64,000 nt of DNA. Source: Mycobacterium sp. 1274761.0 (GTDB lineage Bacteria; Actinomycetota; Actinomycetes; Mycobacteriales; Mycobacteriaceae). Position numbers and translations under genes: made by a program. Location of the stretch: contig NZ_LZMC01000112.1 of the NCBI RefSeq assembly GCF_001668615.1, positions 56,945 to 120,944 on the forward strand, written 5' to 3'. Below the pieces are notes generated by a model. The model had not been told where the DNA came from. It did not search any database and saw nothing but the letters and a program-made list of their open reading frames with translations. Below, piece by piece: positions 9,263 to 17,800 of the stretch (position 1 is its first letter; every line of letters begins with the position of its first letter).

Positions 9263-9805
9263 CTACCGCGGTGCGTTGACCTCTGGGTTCGGTTCGCGGT
9301 CGCGAAGCATGAGCGCGGCGCGTTTGGTGGGCAGATCGATGTCGGCGGCACGACGGAAACCCGCGCGCTCGAACGCCCGCACGGATCGCATGTTCTCCAC
9401 GTCGGGCTCGGCGACCACCCTGGTCGCCCGGGGGTTGGTGGCCAGTAGGCAGTCCGAGACCAGCCGCAGCAGTGGGCCTGCCAGCCCCCGGCCGCGGCAC
9501 TCGGCGGGGCCGAGAAGCAGGTGTATCCCGGCGTCGTGCTCGCGTGCGGCGTAGTACTTCGCGAGGGGATCGTGATCGGCGCGGTAGAGCTCCCAGTAGC
9601 TCATCGGGACACCGTCGAGCTCACCCACGTACGGAGCCGAGTGGGAACTGGCCTGCTGGTCACGCAGGTAGGCGGCGACCTCGTCGACGGGCCAGGCCTG
9701 ATGCCAGAAGCGAGCCACCTCGGCGTCGTTCATCCAGGCATGGACGCGGGCCAGATCGCGATCGTGGTCCAGCGGCCGCAGCGAGAACTCACCCGACAAC
9801 CCCAC
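9263..9805 (-). CDS. GNAT-family siderophore N-acyltransferase (MbtK/IucB-like)
   Basis: Acetyltransferase-fold protein of 180 residues similar to siderophore N-acyltransferases (MbtK, IucB, RhbD). Family features: an AWMN segment near the start, YWELYRADHDPLAKYY, GIHLLLGP, the acyl-CoA pyrophosphate loop RGRGLAGP and EPDVENMRSVRAFERAGF. The expected role is to acylate the epsilon-N-hydroxyl of lysine; the acyl donor (short chain or long fatty acyl) cannot be read from the sequence. In M. tuberculosis the equivalent enzyme lies in a separate mbtK-N locus. The GTG start has GGAGG (9812-9816) six bases upstream. It shares a divergent iron-box promoter with mbtE. A separate iron box follows its stop, so it is transcribed at least partly apart from the thioesterase gene. 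Confidence 0.88.
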   Translation of the reverse strand: MGLSGEFSLRPLDHDRDLARVHAWMNDAEVARFWHQAWPVDEVAAYLRDQQASSHSAPYVGELDGVPMSYWELYRADHDPLAKYYAAREHDAGIHLLLGPAECRGRGLAGPLLRLVSDCLLATNPRATRVVAEPDVENMRSVRAFERAGFRRAADIDLPTKRAALMLRDREPNPEVNAPR

Positions 9806-9823
9806 GTAGGACCTCCCTGCAAG

Positions 9824-9842
9824 TTAGCAAAGGCTAACATAA
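9824..9842. promoter_or_regulatory. IdeR-type iron box, bidirectional promoter (GNAT gene / mbtE)
   Basis: TTAGCAAAGGCTAACATAA matches 15 of 19 positions of the IdeR consensus by my count and differs from the box at 9225 by only two bases. Plus strand: TAACAT (9835-9840) would serve as the -10 for mbtE, with a leader of about 37 bases. Minus strand: TATGTT (9841-9836) would serve as the -10 for the GNAT gene. One bound repressor dimer pair could switch off both directions. Confidence 0.83.
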
Positions 9843-9883
9843 GCGCGCGCCCCGCCGATCGACCCTCAGGAGTAGGACGACCC

Positions 9884-12800
9884 ATGCCAGACGATGTCAT
9901 GACGCTGCAGGACCGCCGTCGCGAACTGCTCCGTCGCCGCATCGCCGAAAGCGGCCTCACCGCAGCGCAATCGGTCACGCGCGCCCGCGTCGGTGAGCGC
10001 CTTCCGCTGTCTGCCGGCCAGCGCCGCATGTGGTTCCTGCAGACGCGGGATCCGGCCGACGCCACGTTGAACATCTGTGTTGCCTACCGGTTGACCGGCG
10101 CCCTCGACGAGGGTCGCCTGCGAGACGCCGTCAACGAGGTCGTCGGGCGGCATAGCGTGCTATGCACGACGTACGGGGTGGATGCCGACGGTGACCCGTA
10201 CCAGATCATCCACGACGACATCGAAATCCAGTGGCGCATAGAGGATCTCGTCGGCTCCGGCAGACAGGCCGAGGATGTGGCGCGCCAGGAATTCGGTAGG
10301 CCGTTCGATCTGGCGAACGACGTGCCGCTCCGGGTAACCCTCGTCCGCACCAGTGTGCAGGATTACCTGCTCCTGCTGGTGGTGCACCACATCTGCTGGG
10401 ACGACGACTGCTTCGGCATCTTCTTCTCCGATCTGAGCGCGGTGTACAAGGGCGACGGCAAGCGGGGGCCCGCGGTCCAGTTTGTCGACGTGGCCGACGG
10501 GGCCGATATGTCGGTGGCGGCGCCCACCGAACAGGACCTCACCTACTGGCGCGACGTGCTTCGGCCACTGCCCGAATCCCTCGAGCTACCCGGCCTGCCC
10601 GTGCCGAATCCGACCAAGCTGGCACGACGTCGATCACGGGCGCTTCCTGCCGAGTTGCTCGGCCGCGCAGAGGCATTCGCTCGAAAACAGTCGGCCACGC
10701 CGTTCATGGTGCTGCTTGCCTCATTCGGCGCGCTGATTCGCCGCTACACCGGCGCATCCGAATTTCTCGTCTCCGTTCCCGTCACCGACCGTGCGGCAGC
10801 GGCCGCCACGGCGATCGGATACTTCGGCAACACGCTGTTGATCCGCGTCAACCCGCAGTCCGACGACACGTTCGCGTCGCTCGTCTCGGCCGTTCGCGGC
10901 ACCTGCCTCGACGGCTTCGCCCACCAGTCAGTGGGCATCGACCACGTGGTCCGCGCGGTGAACCCGGCGCGAACGATGGGCCGCGACGGCATGGAACAGC
11001 TCGTCAGCCTTGGCTTCAGCATGCGCAAGAGCGCCAACATGCTGGCACTGGACGGAGTCGAGGTGCACCAGCTCGGGTTGGGCGCGGTGACCGCACAGCT
11101 TCCGCTGACGCTGACCATCGACTACTCCGACAACGGTGCGGTGATCGAGTTCGAATATCACAGCGACGTGCTTGCCGATGCGCTGGTCGATCAGATGCTC
11201 GTCCACTACCTGCGGCTGCTCGACAGCGGGCTTGCCAACCCGCGTGTCCGCCTCGGCGGTCTGGCCATGCTCGATCGCGACGAGATCCTCGCCCAGTCAC
11301 ACGGCGACCTCGTCGACACCCCGGCCACCACGATGGTCGCGATGCTCGAGGCGGCGGCCGACGCCAGGCCGGATGCGGTTGCGCTGACCTCGGATCTCAC
11401 CGAGCTCACCTACAGCGACCTGCACCGGCGCTCGAACCGGTTGGCGCGCTGGCTGATCGGTAAAGGGATCGGCGCCGACGACATCGTCGCCCTTCGCATG
11501 ACCACGTCGACGGAGTTCATCGTCGCGCTGTTTGCCGTGCTGAAGGCCGGCGCTGCCTACCTGCCGATCGACCCCGCCTATCCCGAGGAGCGCATCGACT
11601 ACCTGATCGAGGATGCCGCTCCTACAGCGGTGATCACCAGGACGGACTTCGACGCCACGGAAGAGGCGGCGGCACATCTGTGCGACGCGGCGCTCACCGA
11701 CGCCGACCGCCGGCAACCGCTGCGTCCGCAACATCTCGCCTACGTGATCTACACCTCCGGCTCGACCGGGCGTCCGAAGGGGGTGGCCGTTTCGCACCAG
11801 GCGATCGCCGAGCATGTCGAGTGCTTCACCGCGGAATGGAGCATGACCGCAGACGACCGGTTGTTGCAGTCGTCGTCGGTGAGTTTCGACGCATCGCTGC
11901 TGGATATCTTCGTGACGCTGTCACTCGGGGCCCGGCTGATCGTACCGAAACCCGATGCGTTCACCGATCTTTCGTATATCGCGGATCTGATCGAGCGTCA
12001 CAGGGTCACCGTCCTTCATATGGTGCCCTCGATGCTCAGCACCCTGCTGTTGCTGCCGCGGGCCGCGCAATGGCGTCAGCTTCGGCACGTGCCGGTGGGC
12101 GGGGAAGCCCTGTCAGCTGACGTCGCGGAGAAGTTCAGCGACTATTTCGACGCGCAGTTGCGTAACCACTACGGGCCGACCGAGGCCGTCGTCTGCTCCA
12201 CGCATATGGACATCCGGGGCGTCCAGCAGGGGAGCCAGGGGAGCACGGTGCCTATCGGCGTGCCGAACCGCAACGTGTACACCTATGTGCTCGACGGTGA
12301 TCTGCAGCCGGTGCCTGCCGAGGTGGTGGGGGAGCTGTACCTCGGCGGCACGCAGCTGGCGCGGGGATACCTGGGCCGACCTGGCTTGACCGCGCAGCGC
12401 TTCATCGCCGATCCGTTCACTTCCGGAATGCGGTTGTACCGGACGGGAGATCTGGTGCGCCGCAACCTCTCCGGTCATCTCGAATTCGTCGGCAGGTCCG
12501 ACGAGCAAGTCAAGGTGCGGGGATTCCGGGTCGAGCTGGGCGAAGTGGAGTCGGTGCTCACGGCCCACTCGTCGGTCCGCCACAGCGTGGTCGTCGCCCA
12601 GGACACCGAGATCGGCCCGACCCTCGTCGGTTACCTGGTATCGGATGGCGATGTGAATCTCGACGCCCTCCGAGGGCACGCCGCGTCGGTGCTGCCGGAC
12701 TACATGGTGCCGAACGCTTTTTGTGTGATCGACCATATTCCGCTGACCGTCGGCGGAAAGCTGGACAAGCGGGCCCTGGCCGCCCCGACATCCATCGCGG

Positions 12801-14797
12801 TGCGCACGCACCGCGAACCGGCCACCGAAACCGAGCGGCGGATGTGCGAGATCTTCGCGAAGTTGTTCGGCTGCAACCGCGTCGGCGCAGACGATTCGTT
12901 CTTCGAGCTCGGTGGCCACTCACTTCTCGCGGCGCGGCTGGTGGCACTGATCAGAGCCGAGGTCGGGGTGGAGTGCACTGCCCGCGCCGTGTTCGACGCG
13001 CCGACTCCCGCCGGCCTGGCGGCCACGCTCCTCGATGGGTCCCGCACGGCTGACCGTCCGCCGCTCGTCCCGGCGGAGCGCCCGGTTCGGCCGCCGCTGT
13101 CCTATTCGCAGCTTGCGATGTGGTTCCAGCACCGGCTGCGGGGCGCGAATGATGTTTTCAATCTGGCGCTTTCGCTGCACATCGACGGCCGGCTGGACCT
13201 AACTACGCTCGGCGCAGCCATCGACGACGTGGTGTCGCGACACGAACCCCTACGCACCACGTTCGCTGAGCATGACGGCGTCCCGCATCAAGTTGTGCAC
13301 CCGGCCATGAGCGTTGCCGTCGAGATGGCCGAGAGCAACCCCGACCGGGTCGACGACGACATCCGCGAGTTGCGTCGGCATGTGTTCGCGCTCGAGGCGG
13401 GGCCGATGATCAAGCCGACGGTGCTGAAGCTCGCGTCGGACTCGCATGTGCTGCTTCTGCTGATCCACCACATCGTCTGTGACCATGTGTCGCTCGGGGT
13501 GATCTTCGAGGACCTCGTCGATGCGTACCGCGGCCGAGCCGACGGGACGGCGCCACAATGGGATCCGCTTCCGCTGCAGTTCGTCGACCACACACTATGG
13601 CAACACAGCGCCTTCGGGCAGACGAGTGACTGGGGTGATGGCGAGCTCGCATACTGGCGTCAGGCGCTGGCCGGATTGCCCGAGGAGATCCCGATGGCTG
13701 CCGACTACACGCGGCCACCGATTCTCGGGACGCGCGGCGAAGTGGTGAGCTTCGCGGTGCCCGCCGAACGCCGCGCCGCCATCACCCGGCTCGCCGCACA
13801 GAGCGACACCAGCGAATTCATGGTCTACCAGGCCGCCCTGGCAGTTGCACTGCACAAACTCGGTGGGGCCGTAGATATTTCGGTCGGCAGCCCGGTCTCC
13901 GCGCGGATCGACGTCGCGGCCGAACGGGTGGTGGGACCGTTCGCCAACGTCGTCGCGCTGCGAAACGACCTGTCGGGCGACCCGAGCCTGCGCACGGTGA
14001 TCGCCCGTAGCCGCGAAGTCGTCCTCAACGCGCTGACGCACCAGGAGCTGCCGATCGACCGGCTGGTCGAGGCCATCAACCCGCGACGCTCAACCTCGCG
14101 CAACCATCCGCTGTTCCAGAGCTCGATCCATTTCCGCGGTGAGGACTGGGCGCCCAGGCCGCGCGCGCTCGCCGACGGGACCAGTGTGGTGCCGGTTCAG
14201 CTCGACTTCGAGGTCTCGCTGCTCGACCTGAACGTCGGCATCGACGTGACCACGGACGGGGGGCTGGATGTGCGCGTGATCGGCAACGCCGATCTGTATG
14301 AGCCGCAGACGGTTCGGCATATCGCCGACGCGCTGGACTCTGTGCTCGAAGGGTTCGCGATGACGCCCGATATCACCGTGTCGGAAATGCAGGTGCTGCC
14401 GGCCGATGTCCTCGAGAAGCTGCGCACCGCGCCCGTGCCGTCTGCGGTACGACCGGCGGATCCGATCGGCAGTGGTTCAGAGGAAACCGAGCAGGCGCTC
14501 ATCGCGCTGCTGAAAGAACTGCTCGACATCGACGACGTCGATCGTGACGACAACTTCTTCGCGTTGGGCGGCGACAGCATCATCGCCGTCCAACTCGCGG
14601 CGCGGGCGACCGCGCAGGGGCGTGAGCTCACGCCGGTGATGGTCTTCGAGCACAGCTCGATCGCGTCACTGGCCGCCGTGGTCGACGCCGGTCAGCTAGC
14701 GGTCCCGCAACCGGCGGCCAGCGCGCCCATGAGCGCATCGGGCTTGAGCGAAGCGGCGCTGTCCGGTCTCACCGCGGCGTGGCTCGAGCAGGCCTGA
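9884..14797 (+). CDS. mbtE: Nonribosomal peptide synthetase MbtE (C-A-PCP-C-PCP)
   Basis: NRPS of 1637 residues that should load and incorporate one (hydroxy)lysine of mycobactin; M. tuberculosis MbtE is of similar length. Domains in order: C with HHICWDD near residue 168; A with YVIYTSGSTGRPKG near 619, SFDASLLDIF and HYGPTEA; PCP with FFELGGHSLLAA (Ser near 1012); a second C with HHIVCDH near 1194; and a second PCP with FFALGGDSIIAVQ near 1563. The second C-PCP unit has no adenylation domain. Its carrier must be charged in trans or serve the polyketide-derived acyl unit. Both C motifs keep the catalytic second His. The ATG at 9884 was chosen because AGGAG lies about 11 bases upstream; an in-frame extension to 9521 would run through the GNAT gene and promoter. 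It is followed 7 bp later by mbtF. Confidence 0.95.
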   Translation: MPDDVMTLQDRRRELLRRRIAESGLTAAQSVTRARVGERLPLSAGQRRMWFLQTRDPADATLNICVAYRLTGALDEGRLRDAVNEVVGRHSVLCTTYGVDADGDPYQIIHDDIEIQWRIEDLVGSGRQAEDVARQEFGRPFDLANDVPLRVTLVRTSVQDYLLLLVVHHICWDDDCFGIFFSDLSAVYKGDGKRGPAVQFVDVADGADMSVAAPTEQDLTYWRDVLRPLPESLELPGLPVPNPTKLARRRSRALPAELLGRAEAFARKQSATPFMVLLASFGALIRRYTGASEFLVSVPVTDRAAAAATAIGYFGNTLLIRVNPQSDDTFASLVSAVRGTCLDGFAHQSVGIDHVVRAVNPARTMGRDGMEQLVSLGFSMRKSANMLALDGVEVHQLGLGAVTAQLPLTLTIDYSDNGAVIEFEYHSDVLADALVDQMLVHYLRLLDSGLANPRVRLGGLAMLDRDEILAQSHGDLVDTPATTMVAMLEAAADARPDAVALTSDLTELTYSDLHRRSNRLARWLIGKGIGADDIVALRMTTSTEFIVALFAVLKAGAAYLPIDPAYPEERIDYLIEDAAPTAVITRTDFDATEEAAAHLCDAALTDADRRQPLRPQHLAYVIYTSGSTGRPKGVAVSHQAIAEHVECFTAEWSMTADDRLLQSSSVSFDASLLDIFVTLSLGARLIVPKPDAFTDLSYIADLIERHRVTVLHMVPSMLSTLLLLPRAAQWRQLRHVPVGGEALSADVAEKFSDYFDAQLRNHYGPTEAVVCSTHMDIRGVQQGSQGSTVPIGVPNRNVYTYVLDGDLQPVPAEVVGELYLGGTQLARGYLGRPGLTAQRFIADPFTSGMRLYRTGDLVRRNLSGHLEFVGRSDEQVKVRGFRVELGEVESVLTAHSSVRHSVVVAQDTEIGPTLVGYLVSDGDVNLDALRGHAASVLPDYMVPNAFCVIDHIPLTVGGKLDKRALAAPTSIAVRTHREPATETERRMCEIFAKLFGCNRVGADDSFFELGGHSLLAARLVALIRAEVGVECTARAVFDAPTPAGLAATLLDGSRTADRPPLVPAERPVRPPLSYSQLAMWFQHRLRGANDVFNLALSLHIDGRLDLTTLGAAIDDVVSRHEPLRTTFAEHDGVPHQVVHPAMSVAVEMAESNPDRVDDDIRELRRHVFALEAGPMIKPTVLKLASDSHVLLLLIHHIVCDHVSLGVIFEDLVDAYRGRADGTAPQWDPLPLQFVDHTLWQHSAFGQTSDWGDGELAYWRQALAGLPEEIPMAADYTRPPILGTRGEVVSFAVPAERRAAITRLAAQSDTSEFMVYQAALAVALHKLGGAVDISVGSPVSARIDVAAERVVGPFANVVALRNDLSGDPSLRTVIARSREVVLNALTHQELPIDRLVEAINPRRSTSRNHPLFQSSIHFRGEDWAPRPRALADGTSVVPVQLDFEVSLLDLNVGIDVTTDGGLDVRVIGNADLYEPQTVRHIADALDSVLEGFAMTPDITVSEMQVLPADVLEKLRTAPVPSAVRPADPIGSGSEETEQALIALLKELLDIDDVDRDDNFFALGGDSIIAVQLAARATAQGRELTPVMVFEHSSIASLAAVVDAGQLAVPQPAASAPMSASGLSEAALSGLTAAWLEQA

Positions 14798-14804
14798 GGC
14801 GGCC

Positions 14805-17800
14805 ATGACCACACCGGCGATCGAGGATGTCCTTGCACTCAGCCCGCTTCAAGAGGGGCTGTTCGCGCTCTACCATCTGGCCGAGGACGGCATTGACCAC
14901 TACACCATGCAGTTGAAGGTGGACATCGACGGCCCCGCCGACGTCGATCTGCTCCGCCGCAGCGCCGCAGCACTGCTGGATCGACACCCGAACCTGCGCG
15001 CCGCCTTCTGGGACCGCGACGTTCCACGGCCGGTCCAGATCGTGCCCAGCCACGCCGAGCTGCCATGGCTCGAGCGCACCGCCACCCCTGCGGAATTCGA
15101 TTCGATCGCGCGCTCCGAACGGCGGCGGCCGTTCGATTTGAGCCGCGGACCGGCGCTGCGCGTTGTGCTGCTCACAGTGCCCGGCGAGCTCAGGCGCAGG
15201 CTGATCTTCACCGCGCACCACATCGTGATGGACGGGTGGGCGCTCGGCGTGTTCTTCACCGAACTGCTGGCCGTGTACAGGGCCGCCGGATCACTCGACG
15301 GGCTACCGAAGCCGCGTCCGTACCGGGATTACATCGCTTGGTTGGGCGCGCAGGACACCGCCGCAGCGCTGGCCGCATGGAGGGACTACCTGCGCCGGGT
15401 GTCGGGGCCGCTGATGATCGCCGATGCGGCGAGCACTGCGAACGCGTTGCCGCAAGCGACGACACGGGTGTTGTCTGCGGAAGCTACAGTGCGGCTGCGG
15501 AATTGGGCCGGCCGCAACGGCCTGACCGTAAACACCGCCGTTCTGTTCGCATGGGCGGTCATCCTCAGCAGGCTCACCGACCGCCGCGACGTGGTGTTCG
15601 GCAGCATCGTCTCAGGCAGGCCCGAACAGCTAGCCGGCGTGGAGACCATGGTCGGGCTTTTCATCAACAGCGTCCCCGTCGTGCATTACGTCGACCGCGC
15701 CGCCTCGGTGGTCGAACAATGTGCGCGGTTGCAGCGCGAGTCGTCGGCGATGCGCGACATCGGCTATCTGAGCCTGTCGGAACTGCACCGCGCCGACGGA
15801 CGCGGAGCCCTCTTCGACACCATGTTCGTGTTTGAGAACGCACCCGTCGCCGATGCCATTCGAGCAGTGACCACACCGGACGGCGCGACGTTCACACCGG
15901 TCGAGATGGAAAGCCTGACGCACTATCCGCTCACAGTCGTGTCGCACATGAGCGGCGACGAACTGATGGTCGTCGTCGAGGTGATGCCTGAAGCGTTGCC
16001 GCACCTGCCGGCAGCCGACATCTGCGAGCGGCTCATCGCGGTGCTGTCGCAGTTGCCTGACATCGGCGACCAATCACCCGACGCGCTGGACGTCTTGACC
16101 GCCGATGAGCGCGCCCACCTGCGCAGCGATCGCTGTGTCGCTGTTGCGGAGACGGCGTGGGAGGCCTTCGAGCGGCAGGTGCAGGCCACTCCCAACGCCA
16201 CCGCCTTGACAGCGGGCAGCGGTGAGCGCCGCACCTACACGCAGCTGCACGCGGATGCGTGCCGACTCGCGGCGGAATTGACGGACCACGGCGTCGGCCC
16301 GGAAACCATCGTTGCGCTGGCGCTGCCACGGTCGAAGGCATTCGTCGCCGCGATCCTGGCCGTGCTCGCCGCGGGTGGAGCGTACCTGCCGGTGGACATC
16401 ACCTTGCCGCCTCCCCGCATCCGAAACATCCTGCGGCAGGGCAACCCCCGGGTTATCGTCGCCGAAACCGGCTGTGGTCAGCTGATCGAGGACATTCCAG
16501 TTGTTCAACTCGATGATCCCGCTGTGGTCGAACGCATTTCGCGTCATGAGCCCGTGGCGCCGACCGTCGACCGCCACACCGACCAGAGCGCCTACGTGAT
16601 CTTCACGTCTGGTTCGACCGGCGAGCCCAAGGGCGTCGTCGGCACGAATGCCGCACTGCTCGGGTACTTCGCCGATCACCGCGACCGCGTCTACCGATCT
16701 GCTTGCGCACGCGTCGGCAGGCCGCTGCGCATCGCGCACGCCTGGTCGTTCAGCTTCGACGCGTCGTGGCAGCCGCTGGTCGGTCTGCTCGATGGTCACG
16801 CCAACCACCTGTTCGACACCGAAGAGATGCGCGATGCACAGCTTCTCGTGAAAGGCTTGGTGGACAACGGCATCGACATGATCGACACGACGCCGTCGAT
16901 GTTCGTCCAGCTGAGTGCGGCCGGACTGCTGGATCGTGAGCTGTCCGTGCTGGCGCTCGGCGGCGAAGCGATCGACACCACGCTGTGGCAGGACCTGCGG
17001 TCGCTGCCCGGCACCGCGGTGTTCAACTGCTATGGGCCGACGGAGACCACGGTTGAGGCGGTGGTCGCCCCCGTGGGTGACTACGCAACGCCAACGATCG
17101 GCACACCGAACGCGGGAACCCGGGCCTACGTGCTGGATTCGGCTCTACGGATAGTGCCGACCGGCGTCGTCGGCGAACTGTATCTATCCGGCGTCCAGGT
17201 CACCCGCGGATACCTGGGCCAGCCCGCGATGACCGCGAACCGTTTCATCGCCGACCCGTTCTCGCCCGGCCAGCGCATGTACCGGACCGGTGACCTGGTG
17301 CGTCGCCTTCCGCACGGCGGCTTCGGGTATCTGGGTCGCGCAGACATGCAGGTGAAGATCCGGGGTTACCGCATCGAGGTCGGCGAGATCGAGGCGGCGC
17401 TGCGTACGGTACCGGAGGTGCACGACGCGGCGGTGTCGGTGCTGCGCCGCGATGCCGGCGCAACGCTCGTCGGATTCGCCGTCTGGCAATCGGGCGCCGA
17501 CGGTGACCCGGCCGCCGTGCGGGCCGCACTGGCCGATCGCCTTCCGTCCTATATGGTGCCCGCCCGGATCATTGGGTTACCGCGGCTGCCGGTGACAGCC
17601 AACGGCAAGCTGGACAACCACGAAATCGACCGGCTTGCCGACGCTGCGCTGTCTGCGGGAAGTGGAAGCGGCGCGGCGTCGGCCGCCACCGACACCGAAC
17701 GGGCGCTCTGCGAGCTGTTCGGTGAACAGTTCGGCGGAGCCGTGCCACACGTGGACGACGACTTCTTCGTGCTCGGCATGGACAGTATCGTGGCCATCGC

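Noticed and set aside
9521..9883. N-terminal extension of mbtE to 9521
   Set aside because: It lies over the GNAT gene and the iron box, and the added residues show no condensation-domain similarity; ATG 9884 has AGGAG upstream.
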